Shown here: in pieces, positions 1 through 6,173 of the stretch | Position numbering within the stretch: the first letter of the stretch is position 1 | Layout of the letters: each line of letters begins with the position of its first letter | Assembly: GCA_021845555.1 (NCBI GenBank) | Contig: JAJZVS010000122.1 | Coordinates: 1-9,742, forward strand | Direction: 5' to 3' | Origin: Pseudomonadota bacterium | Lineage (GTDB): Bacteria; Pseudomonadota; Alphaproteobacteria; Acetobacterales; Acetobacteraceae | Length of the DNA: 9,742 nucleotides | Made by a program: the position numbers and the translations under genes | Notes under the pieces: model-generated | Told to the model about the DNA's origin: nothing | Database searches by the model: none | What the model saw: only the letters and a program-made list of their open reading frames with translations

Positions 1-842
1 GGCTGGCCGAGGACTACGCGGCGGCGGACATCCTGACCAAGGGCCGCACCATCTTCGGCGTCGGCCGCGGCTACCACACCCGCGAGGTGGAAACGTTCGG
101 CGCGCCGATGCAGGACCAGGACGCCAATCGCGCGTTGTTCGAGGAGCAGGTCGAGATCATCTTCAAGGCGTTCGATAACGACCGCTTCTCCCACCGCGGC
201 GCCCATTACACGCTGCCGCCGGAAGTCCCCTATCGCGGCTACACACTGAAGGACCTCACCCTGGTGCCGCGCCCGCCACGCCGCCCGGTGGAGTGCTGGC
301 AGCCGATCGTCAGCGCCAATCCGCGCGGGCTCGACTTCATGGTCCGGCACGGCATCCGGGGCATGGTGGGCGGCGGGGCGGCGACCATGGCGGAGGGCCC
401 GATCGTCGGCTACCGGGACGCCGCGGCGCGCGCGGGGAAGGAACTCAAGCTCGGCGAGAACCTCGGCATCGGCATCTTCTTCCACCTGGCGAACACGCGC
501 GAGCAGGCGATCCGCGAGCTCACCCCGTTCTATGAAGAGCACGTGAAGATGTTCGCCCCGCTCGGCTTCGTCCCCGGCCTGTCGCCGGCGCAGGTGGCGG
601 CGGTGGCCGGCCGCGGCGGCTGGGACGCGGTGGGGGTGCCGACGCTGGAGCATTTCATGCGGCTCGGCTCCTGGTTCGCCGGCACGCCACAGCAGCTGGT
701 GGAGCACCTGCAGGCGATGGAGGCGCGGTTCCCGGGGCTGGAATACATCAACCTCAGCACCAGCATGGGCACGCCGAAGGCGGTGATGCTGGAGCAGTTC
801 CAATGGGTCGCGGAAGCGGTGATGCCGGCGTTCCGGCGCTGA
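1..842 (+). CDS. LLM-class (luciferase-like) flavin-dependent oxidoreductase, 5' truncated
   Basis: The reading frame is open from base 3 to the TGA at 840-842, giving the last 279 residues; the start lies before the window. Near the visible N-terminus is a strand-loop motif of the type GVGRGYHTREVETFG, which is typical of the flavin-binding TIM barrel of bacterial luciferase-like monooxygenases (PF00296). A later segment (P-I-V-S-A-N-P-R-G followed by H-G-I-R-G) and a helical C-terminus with a G-T-P-Q-Q-L-V-E-H-L motif also fit the family. Family members use reduced FMN or F420 for oxygen-dependent oxidation of small substrates; the substrate here cannot be read from sequence. The GTG at 87 is internal to the conserved domain and is not the true start. 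The gene is followed by a repeat-bearing spacer before the FHA gene on the same strand, so co-transcription is possible but not shown. The family call is secure; the specific reaction is unknown. Confidence 0.88.
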   Translation, partial: LAEDYAAADILTKGRTIFGVGRGYHTREVETFGAPMQDQDANRALFEEQVEIIFKAFDNDRFSHRGAHYTLPPEVPYRGYTLKDLTLVPRPPRRPVECWQPIVSANPRGLDFMVRHGIRGMVGGGAATMAEGPIVGYRDAAARAGKELKLGENLGIGIFFHLANTREQAIRELTPFYEEHVKMFAPLGFVPGLSPAQVAAVAGRGGWDAVGVPTLEHFMRLGSWFAGTPQQLVEHLQAMEARFPGLEYINLSTSMGTPKAVMLEQFQWVAEAVMPAFRR

Positions 843-853
843 CACGCCGCGCC

Positions 854-913
854 GACACCGGGGTCGACACCGGGGCCGACTCCGGGGTCGACACTGGTGC
901 CAACACTGGCGCC
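854..913 (+). repeat. 12-bp tandem repeat, five units
   Basis: Five consecutive 12-bp units start at 854, 866, 878, 890 and 902. The first is GACACCGGGGTC, and later copies differ at one to four positions. The array lies just after the oxidoreductase stop codon and before the preferred FHA start. In the frame of the FHA gene it reads as the tetrapeptide D/N-T/S-G-V/A five times, so it would be translated only if the FHA protein starts upstream, for example at ATG 803. Divergence rises toward the 3' end of the array. Confidence 0.85.
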
Positions 914-985
914 GCGACGCCCCGACGGGCTAAGCTTGGACCCACGTCATCCCCCTTCAGGGCGGCTCCGCCCGCAGAGGCTTCG

Positions 986-2272
986 GTGCAGACACAACGC
1001 GAGGTGATCCGCTTCCTCACGGGCTGCCAGGAGCTCTGGTTGCGGCACTTCCCGGCGCTGCACCGGCGCGCGCAATGGCACCTGGCGAGCCATCTGGCAG
1101 TGCGCGCGCGCGAAGGCGCGGCACTCGGCGAGCTGTATGGCCTGGTCAAGCAGGTGTTCCTGCTCGACGATGCGACGGTGCGGGAGCGCATCGGCGAACT
1201 CCGCGGTCTCGGCCTGTGCGCGCTCGATCCGGCGGACGGGCCGCTGTCGGCGCGCACTGTCGTTACGCCGACGCCGGCGCTGCTGGACGGGTTCGATGGC
1301 TATCTCTCCGCCCTGGCCGGGCGGTTGTTCGCCGCCGGCGCCGGCCTCGGGGTCAGGGGCCTGCCGATGCACGGCGGACCGCACACGAAACTCGATCCGA
1401 CGCTGCGCCAGGCCCTGCTGGCGGCGGTGGAAACCTGCCAGGAAGGCACGCTCGCCGCCTGCGAGGGGGTGTTCGACCTCGCCGGCCTGTCACGGGCGCG
1501 CCGGGTGGATGCGCGCCGGCATCTGCTGTCGGTGTCGCACGGCGCCTTGCTGCTGATGGCGCTCGAGCAGCGCTACGGCCTGTCACACAACGCCGATGGC
1601 GGCGACGGGCTGCTGGCCGATCAGATGGCAGCCACGCTGCTCGGGCTGATCCGGCAGAACTTCCAGACCACGCGCGACCACATCGCCTATCTGATGCAGA
1701 TCGGTCTGCTGCGCCGCTGCGCCGGCCGCGCGCTGCGGGTCGCGCTGGCCGAGAACGCGCACATGCCGCTGGACCGCGGGCTCGATGCGGTGGCGAGCGA
1801 ACTGGCGCGCCGGGCCGGGGAGATCGGCGGGCAGGCGGCGCTCGGCGAAATGACCGGCACCTTCCGCAGCGGCCTCGCACCCACCCCTCCCCCGGTGGTG
1901 GCGGCGGCGCCGCGGTTGTTGATCAACGGGCCGGGCGATCCGCCCGCCGAATTCCGCCTCGGCGCCGAGCCGGTGGTGATCGGCCGCGCGGTCGGGGCCG
2001 ATCTGCTGCTGCCGGCGATCGAGGTCTCCCGCGCGCATTGCCGGATCGCCTGGGCCGATGGGGTGGTGACGATCACCGACCTGCAATCCACCAACGGCAC
2101 CTTCGTCGATGGACAGCGCATTTCGGCGGCGGCCACGCTGGCACCCGGCGCGGTGCTGCGGGTCGGCCCCTATCGGCTGACCCTTCCCGAGCCGGAAGCC
2201 GTCGATGGCACCATCCGCGCCGAAGGGGTCGGCCCGCCGGCGCATCCGGGAACCGCGCCAGCCGAGGAGTGA
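986..2272 (+). CDS. FHA-domain protein with possible winged-helix N-terminal region
   Basis: From GTG 986 this is a 428-residue protein. The C-terminal forkhead-associated domain (about residues 320-410) has the phosphothreonine-binding signature: G333-R334 after a beta strand, S348-R349-A350-H351, and N370-G371-T372. It therefore should bind phosphothreonine peptides and act in Ser/Thr kinase signalling or protein assembly. The N-terminal 300 residues are mostly helical. Residues about 20-110 look like a MarR-like winged helix (a helix-turn-helix stretch, a hairpin around R-T-V-V-T-P-T, then a long helix), but this is inference. A Pro/Ala linker (about 298-312) separates the two parts. GTG 986 is preferred because AGAGG lies five bases upstream and the good coding signal begins there. 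An in-frame ATG at 803 would overlap the upstream gene and translate the 12-bp repeat. No kinase, phosphatase or secretion gene is adjacent, so the role is unknown. Confidence 0.82.
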   Translation: MQTQREVIRFLTGCQELWLRHFPALHRRAQWHLASHLAVRAREGAALGELYGLVKQVFLLDDATVRERIGELRGLGLCALDPADGPLSARTVVTPTPALLDGFDGYLSALAGRLFAAGAGLGVRGLPMHGGPHTKLDPTLRQALLAAVETCQEGTLAACEGVFDLAGLSRARRVDARRHLLSVSHGALLLMALEQRYGLSHNADGGDGLLADQMAATLLGLIRQNFQTTRDHIAYLMQIGLLRRCAGRALRVALAENAHMPLDRGLDAVASELARRAGEIGGQAALGEMTGTFRSGLAPTPPPVVAAAPRLLINGPGDPPAEFRLGAEPVVIGRAVGADLLLPAIEVSRAHCRIAWADGVVTITDLQSTNGTFVDGQRISAAATLAPGAVLRVGPYRLTLPEPEAVDGTIRAEGVGPPAHPGTAPAEE

Positions 2273-2656
2273 TCGCGCCGCAGCCCGCCTGAGAACGAAC
2301 CAGGATTTTCCGGAAAAATGTCGGGGTGCTCTCGGCGAATTGTTCCGGTGACTTCCGCCACGAAAAGCACCGCCCGTTCTTCCTGTTTCGCTGCCCGCGG
2401 CCGCCGGCTAGGGTTCGTGCGTCCCGATCAAACACGGGACTCTGGCTTCCCCAGGCCAGATCGATCAGCGAAGCGGCCGCCTTGCCCCTCGAGCGGCCGC
2501 TCTCCTGTCGGCACCGGGATGCGCCGAGCATGTCCAAGCGCATGCTAAAACTCGGCGCGCGAACCCCCCAGGTTCGCCATGGCGTTCCCCGGTGCCACTC
2601 CGCTTTCCGAAGTGCGCCCCCCGTTTCCCGCCCGGCATACCGCCGGCCGGCACCGG
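2273..2656. other. Long convergent intergenic region rich in inverted repeats
   Basis: This 384-bp gap lies between the 3' ends of the FHA gene (+) and nth (-). I see no convincing gene: open frames crossing it in several registers are GC-bias artefacts with no recognisable domain or ribosome-binding site. It begins with the perfect palindrome TTTTCCGGAAAA (2306-2317), 33 bp after the FHA stop. It also contains AGCGGCCGC twice, 20 bp apart (2472 and 2492), the second within the palindrome GAGCGGCCGCTC (2491-2502). An 8-bp inverted pair CCGGTGCC/GGCACCGG (2589-2596, 2649-2656) abuts the nth stop. The densest cluster of hairpins is listed separately. Confidence 0.7.
2421..2577. other. Cluster of adjacent perfect hairpins, candidate structured RNA or terminator array
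   Basis: Two hairpins are directly abutting: GTCCCG/CGGGAC with an 8-nt loop (2421-2440), then TCTGGC/GCCAGA with an 8-nt loop (2441-2460). Further on, an 8-bp stem GCGCCGAG/CTCGGCGC (2521-2528 with 2551-2558) encloses a CATG/CATG inner stem with a CTAAAA bulge. This is directly followed by GCGAACC/GGTTCGC with a 5-nt loop (2559-2577). None has a T-tract on either strand and I find no strong flanking promoter. It may be a multi-hairpin terminator for the two convergent genes, a non-coding RNA, or an intergenic repeat element. The stems are directly visible; the function is unknown. Confidence 0.45.
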
Positions 2657-3298
2657 TCAGGTTGGCGCCGCGGTCTTGGCAGGGAACCGGCACCATTCGG
2701 CCGCGACGCAGCGCCAGCACTCCGGCCGCCGCGCCTTGCAGACGTAGCGCCCGTGCAGAATCAGCCAGTGATGTGCGTGACGCAGAAGCTCCGCGGGGAT
2801 GCGCCGCAGCAGCGCGTCCTCGACCGCGCGCGGGGTCTTGCCGGGAGCGAGGCCGGTGCGGTTGCCCAGGCGAAAGATATGGGTATCGACCGCCATGGTG
2901 CTTTCGCCGAAGACCACGTTCAGCACCACATTGGCGGTCTTGCGCCCGACGCCGGGGAGCGCCTCCAGCGCGGCGCGCTCGCGCGGCACCGCCCCGGCGT
3001 GGCGCTCCACCAGGCAGCGCGACAACGCGGCCAGGTGCCGCGCCTTGCTCTGCCACAGGCCGAGGGTACGGATATGCGGGCCGATTCCCTCCGCGCCGAG
3101 GGCTGCCATCGCCGCCGGGGTCGGGGCGGCGCGGAACAGCGCCGGGGTCGCGCGGTTGACCGCCGCATCGGTCGTCTGCGCCGACAGTACCACCGCCACC
3201 AGCAGGGTAAACGGGTCGGCATAGGCAAGCTCGGTGCGCGGATCGGGCGTGGCGGCGGCGAGCGCTTCCAGGAAATGGCGCACGTCGCCCACCGGCAT
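2657..3298 (-). CDS. nth: Endonuclease III (DNA glycosylase/AP lyase)
   Basis: This 213-residue protein removes oxidised pyrimidines from DNA and cleaves the abasic site by beta-elimination in base excision repair. The helix-hairpin-helix L-P-G-V-G-R-K (about 114-120) carries catalytic Lys120, and the V-D-T-H motif carries catalytic Asp138. The four cysteines of the [4Fe-4S] cluster are C187, C194, C197 and C203 in the spacing C-x6-C-x2-C-x5-C. As I recall the E. coli enzyme (211 residues), all these numbers coincide with it, which strongly supports the ATG at 3298. A GGAGG ribosome-binding site (3303-3307) lies 4 bases upstream. A further in-frame ATG at 3352 would add 18 residues rich in Pro, Ala and Arg and has no such site. 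The gene is divergent from the DUF2244 gene and convergent with the FHA gene, so it is probably a single-gene unit. It acts in the cytoplasm on the chromosome. Confidence 0.97.
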   Translation of the reverse strand: MPVGDVRHFLEALAAATPDPRTELAYADPFTLLVAVVLSAQTTDAAVNRATPALFRAAPTPAAMAALGAEGIGPHIRTLGLWQSKARHLAALSRCLVERHAGAVPRERAALEALPGVGRKTANVVLNVVFGESTMAVDTHIFRLGNRTGLAPGKTPRAVEDALLRRIPAELLRHAHHWLILHGRYVCKARRPECWRCVAAEWCRFPAKTAAPT

Positions 3299-3302
3299 GG
3301 CG

Positions 3303-3307
3303 CCTCC
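3303..3307 (-). promoter_or_regulatory. Ribosome-binding site deciding the nth start
   Basis: On the minus strand GGAGG stands 4 bases before the ATG at 3298, while the in-frame ATG at 3352 has no comparable site. This settles the start, in agreement with catalytic residue numbering that matches the E. coli enzyme. Confidence 0.8.
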
Positions 3308-3429
3308 GCGGCGCGGGCGGGCGGGAGCGGGCGGCGGCGACGGGGCGACCATGGATGCCGTTCTGGCCCCTTGCGGGCGGCCCGCGCAAGACCCGGTGCA
3401 TTCGCGCCAGGTCGTATTATGTTGACGGC

Positions 3430-3939
3430 ATGGACACGGAAGAGACCGCCCCGGCGATCCTGTTCGAAGCGCTGATCGTGCCGCACCGCAGCCTGTCGCG
3501 GCGTGGCCGCGCCTGGGTGATCGCGGCGATCTGCGGCGGCAGCGGGATCGGCGCGCTGCGCTTCCTGCTGTCCCCGGCCTGGCCGATGATCGGGTTCAGC
3601 CTGGGCGCGGCCGGCCTCGCGGTGCTGCTGCTGCTGACGCACACCCGACCATCGCGGGCGAGCGAGTTCCTGGTGCTGCACGACGGCGCGCTGCGCGTGG
3701 TGCGCACCGACGCCGCCGGCCACCGGCGGGAACGCCTGCTGCCGGCCGGCTGGTTGAACGTGGTGCTGGATGCCCCGCCGGGCCGGGTGCCGCGCCTGCT
3801 GCTGAGCGCGCACGGCCTGCGCGAGGAGGTGGGCGCCGCGCTGGGGGAACAGGAAAAGCGGGATCTGGCCGCGGCGCTCAGCGCGGCGCTGCATCGGATG
3901 CGGCATCCGGACTTCGACAACCCGCAGCTGCGGGTGTGA
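3430..3939 (+). CDS. DUF2244 family integral membrane protein
   Basis: This 169-residue protein has two predicted membrane helices (about residues 28-47 and 51-70) joined by a short loop. A roughly 95-residue cytoplasmic-type domain follows, with a beta-rich start (E-F-L-V-L-H-D-G-A-L-R-V) and a helical end. This architecture and the segment R-L-L-P-A-G-W-L-N-V-V-L match the alphaproteobacterial DUF2244 family, whose function is not known. The ATG at 3430 fits the family start; an open frame reaches back to 3355 but its extra 25 residues do not look conserved. A possible -10 box TATTAT (3415-3420) lies only 10 bases before the ATG, so the transcript may be nearly leaderless. The gene is divergent from nth, a pairing I recall from other alphaproteobacteria, and it ends directly before a strong hairpin. 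Biochemical function: unknown. Confidence 0.85.
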   Translation: MDTEETAPAILFEALIVPHRSLSRRGRAWVIAAICGGSGIGALRFLLSPAWPMIGFSLGAAGLAVLLLLTHTRPSRASEFLVLHDGALRVVRTDAAGHRRERLLPAGWLNVVLDAPPGRVPRLLLSAHGLREEVGAALGEQEKRDLAAALSAALHRMRHPDFDNPQLRV

Positions 3940-3960
3940 CCGGGCCGCGGCACGGCCCGG
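3940..3960. terminator. Hairpin between convergent genes, putative bidirectional terminator
   Basis: A perfect 8-bp inverted repeat CCGGGCCG/CGGCCCGG with a 5-base loop starts on the base after the DUF2244 stop codon and lies 9 bp beyond the stop of the convergent HTH regulator. There is no T-run on either strand, so it is a GC-only hairpin that could end transcription in both directions or protect 3' ends. Its position between two 3' ends favours the terminator reading. Confidence 0.6.
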
Positions 3961-3969
3961 TGCCGCCGC

Positions 3970-4458
3970 TCAGCCTTCGGTGGGCCCCATCGATTTGATG
4001 AGATCGAACACCCGCTTGCGGACGGCGGGGTCGGAAATGCGATAATAGGCGCGGACCAGTTCGAGGGTTTCCCGCCGGTTGAGCGAATCGTCCCCGAAGG
4101 CGGGCTCCTGCGTCTCGGCAAGCCCGTGGACGCGCCGGGCCGCCTGGCCGAGCGGGCCGGCGACGCTGTCCGGCATGTCCTCGAAGAAATAGCTGATCGG
4201 CACGTCCAGCACCCGGGCCAGATCGAACAGGCGCGACGCACCCACCCGATTCGCGCCGCGTTCGTATTTCTGGACCTGCTGGAAGGTCAGGCCGATGGAA
4301 TCCCCCAGCCGTTCCTGCGACATCCCGAGCAGGGTGCGCCGCATGCGGATACGGGTCCCGACATGGACATCGATCGGACTCGCCCGGCCGTCCTTGTCGG
4401 GCGCCGCCGGCATGCCGACGGGGATTTCCGGCTGCCCGTCTTTCACCTCATCCAGCAT
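3970..4458 (-). CDS. PraR/PhrR-like XRE-family HTH transcriptional regulator
   Basis: This 162-residue DNA-binding protein has a Cro/C1-type helix-turn-helix at about residues 34-90. The motif M-S-Q-E-R-L-G-D-S-I-G-L-T-F-Q-Q-V-Q-K-Y is followed by E-R-G-A-N-R-V-G-A-S-R-L. That signature is characteristic of the alphaproteobacterial PraR/PhrR group, which controls surface attachment, quorum-sensing or stress genes in rhizobia. A C-terminal helical tail (about 110-160) carries A-Y-Y-R-I-S-D-P-A-V-R. The ATG at 4458 is chosen because GGAGGT (4465-4470) stands 6 bases before it; a GTG two codons earlier would touch that site. It follows lnt on the same strand with a 169-bp gap that holds its own strong promoter, so it is likely transcribed separately. 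In many alphaproteobacteria an HTH gene of this type follows lnt and precedes metK; here no metK follows. Confidence 0.88.
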   Translation of the reverse strand: MLDEVKDGQPEIPVGMPAAPDKDGRASPIDVHVGTRIRMRRTLLGMSQERLGDSIGLTFQQVQKYERGANRVGASRLFDLARVLDVPISYFFEDMPDSVAGPLGQAARRVHGLAETQEPAFGDDSLNRRETLELVRAYYRISDPAVRKRVFDLIKSMGPTEG

Positions 4459-4527
4459 CGCCACACCTCCGCCGCTACGGTCGGGCCTTGATGCGAATGC
4501 GCATACAACCCGATCCAGCGTTAGTAA

Positions 4528-4556
4528 AGTGTAAATCTACAACCTGGAATTGTCAA
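4528..4556 (-). promoter_or_regulatory. Near-consensus sigma-70 promoter of the PraR-like regulator
   Basis: On the minus strand a perfect -35 box TTGACA (4556-4551) is followed after exactly 17 bases by TACACT (4533-4528). The transcription start would fall near 4521, leaving a leader of about 60 bases before the ATG at 4458. The promoter stands out as an AT-rich island in a GC-rich region. Upstream of it, ATACAC occurs twice with a 16-bp period on the plus strand (4593-4598 and 4609-4614), and GTGTCA/TGATACAC form an imperfect inverted pair (4580-4598). These are possible operator sites. Confidence 0.82.
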
Positions 4557-4627
4557 CGCCGGCCATTGGCGGCCCGGGCGTGTCACATTCTGATACACTC
4601 TCTGCGTTATACACCGCCGCCGCGCCC

Positions 4628-6166
4628 TCAAGGCCGGCCGCCGACCCGGCCGCCGACCAGGCCCGCCGCCAGGCTGAACAGCGCCAGCCCGAACGGAATC
4701 ACCAGTCCGAACCGCGCAAACGGGGTCGGCGGCAGCGCGCCGCCGACCGGCGCCACGACCACCCCTGCCCGCTCCAGCCCCAGCCGCGCCACCTCGTGCC
4801 CGCGCGCGTCGAACACCGCCGAGATGCCGGTGTTGGCGGCCCGCACCAGCGGCAGCCCCTCCTCGACCGCGCGCATCCGCGCTGCCGCGAGGTGCTGGCG
4901 CGGCCCGGTCGAGCGGCCGAACCAGGCGTCGTTGGTGATATTGACCATCCAGTCTGGGCGGTCCGCCTCGTTCACGACTTGGTGAGGAAAGATGGCCTCG
5001 TAGCAGATCAGCGGTCCGACCGGCGGCAGGCCGGGCACGTCCAGGGTGCGCGGGCCAGGGCCGGGCACGAAGCCGCCGCCGGGCACCAGCTGAATCGGCA
5101 GCGGCAGCCAGTCCGGCTGGTATTCGCCGAACGGCACCAGATGCCATTTGTCATAAACGGCAGCGACGGTGCCGTCCCCGACCAGGGCGAACAGGCTGTT
5201 GCGCGGGCGGTTGTCGCGCCCGAACCGCACCGCGCCCACCAGCGCCGGCGCGCCACCCGCGGCGGCCGAGATCGCCTGGCGGGCGCCCGGGTCGGTGGCG
5301 AGCAGGAAGGGACTCGCCGTCTCCGGCCAGACCACCACCTTCGGCCCCGGTCCCGCGGTGGCCACGCCCTCGCGAGTCAGGGCGAGGTAGCGCTGGAAGA
5401 TTTCCAGCGCCAGCGTGCGGCTCCATTTCTGCCCCTCCGCCACGTCCCCCTGCACCAGCACCGCGGTGAGGCCCGGCCCAGGCGGCAGCGGCTGCGCGAG
5501 GCGGACCAGGCCGAAGCCCGCCCAGGCGGCGAGCAGCGCCAACCCGGCCACCCGCCAGACCCGGCCGAGCAGCGGCGTCGCCGCCAGCAGCATCGTCGCC
5601 AGCGTCAGCCCGTGCACCCCCACCAGAGCGGCAGCCTGGATAAAGACATCCCCGAGCCGGCCCGGGAACTCCCAGTCGCTGCCCCAGAGGTTCCAGGGAA
5701 ACCCGGTCAGCACGAATTGCCGGGCCAGATCCGCCAGCACCCAGCCGCCGGCCAGGGCGAACACCCGCGGCCAGCCGGGACGGGCGAGCCGCGCCACCCC
5801 GCAGGCGGCGGCGATGAACAGCGCGAGCAGGGCCGACAGCGCCGGCACCGCCAGCGGCACCAGCCACCAGAACTGCGCCGCCTCGACCAGGATCGCCTCG
5901 GTGATCCAATAAAGGCCGATCAGGTGGCAGCCGAAGCCGAACCAGAAGCCACGGCGCACCGCCACCGCCGGGCCGGGCGCGGCGCCGATCAGCAGGAGCA
6001 ACCCGGGCACCGCGATCAGCAGCACCGGCAGGGCGAAGATCGGCGGCAGTGCCGCGGCCGACAGCATGCCGAGCGTCAGGGCCGCGAGATCCGCCCGCCC
6101 GCCGCGCAGCGTCGTTGCCCGCGCGGCCAGCCCGGCGGCCGACCAGTGTCGTGTCACCGCTGCCAC
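4628..6166 (-). CDS. lnt: Apolipoprotein N-acyltransferase
   Basis: This inner-membrane enzyme transfers a fatty acyl chain from phospholipid to the N-terminal cysteine of lipoproteins, the last step of lipoprotein maturation. The 512-residue length is normal. The N-terminal part (about 25-225) contains several membrane helices. The nitrilase-like periplasmic domain follows with the catalytic triad visible as Glu282 (W-P-E-T), Lys340 (Y-D-K-W-H-L-V-P-F-G-E-Y) and Cys388 (I-C-Y-E). N-I-T-N-D-A-W-F and A-N-T-G-I-S are further family motifs, and a final membrane helix lies at about 486-505. The GTG at 6166 is the first usable start, 7 bp after the olsB stop; a second GTG three codons on is equally possible because neither has a clear ribosome-binding site. 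The gene is the last of the fur-olsB-lnt cluster. Confidence 0.95.
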   Translation of the reverse strand: MAAVTRHWSAAGLAARATTLRGGRADLAALTLGMLSAAALPPIFALPVLLIAVPGLLLLIGAAPGPAVAVRRGFWFGFGCHLIGLYWITEAILVEAAQFWWLVPLAVPALSALLALFIAAACGVARLARPGWPRVFALAGGWVLADLARQFVLTGFPWNLWGSDWEFPGRLGDVFIQAAALVGVHGLTLATMLLAATPLLGRVWRVAGLALLAAWAGFGLVRLAQPLPPGPGLTAVLVQGDVAEGQKWSRTLALEIFQRYLALTREGVATAGPGPKVVVWPETASPFLLATDPGARQAISAAAGGAPALVGAVRFGRDNRPRNSLFALVGDGTVAAVYDKWHLVPFGEYQPDWLPLPIQLVPGGGFVPGPGPRTLDVPGLPPVGPLICYEAIFPHQVVNEADRPDWMVNITNDAWFGRSTGPRQHLAAARMRAVEEGLPLVRAANTGISAVFDARGHEVARLGLERAGVVVAPVGGALPPTPFARFGLVIPFGLALFSLAAGLVGGRVGGRP

Positions 6167-6173
6167 CGCCCGC

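Noticed and set aside
854..913. CRISPR-like array
   Set aside because: The 12-bp units are contiguous with no spacers, so this is a simple tandem repeat.
803..985. Upstream start (ATG 803) for the FHA protein
   Set aside because: It would overlap the oxidoreductase by 40 bases and add a repetitive low-complexity segment, while GTG 986 has a ribosome-binding site. Kept as an alternative, not chosen.
2400..2460. tRNA or other known RNA in the hairpin cluster
   Set aside because: No cloverleaf, no TPsiC-arm context and no signal recognition particle or 6S core motif could be matched.
2472..2502. Two NotI-like AGCGGCCGC direct repeats as an engineered or attachment site
   Set aside because: Such 8-bp GC palindromes are expected by chance in very GC-rich DNA, and no integrase or vector sequence is near.
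2073..3401. Minus-strand open frame of 442 codons across nth, the intergenic gap and the FHA 3' end
   Set aside because: It is out of frame with nth and antisense to the FHA gene, is Arg/Ala/Gly-rich, and has no conserved motif.
2326..3475. Two overlapping plus-strand open frames opposite nth
   Set aside because: They are antisense to nth, which has all catalytic and iron-sulfur residues; their composition is that of GC-bias artefacts.
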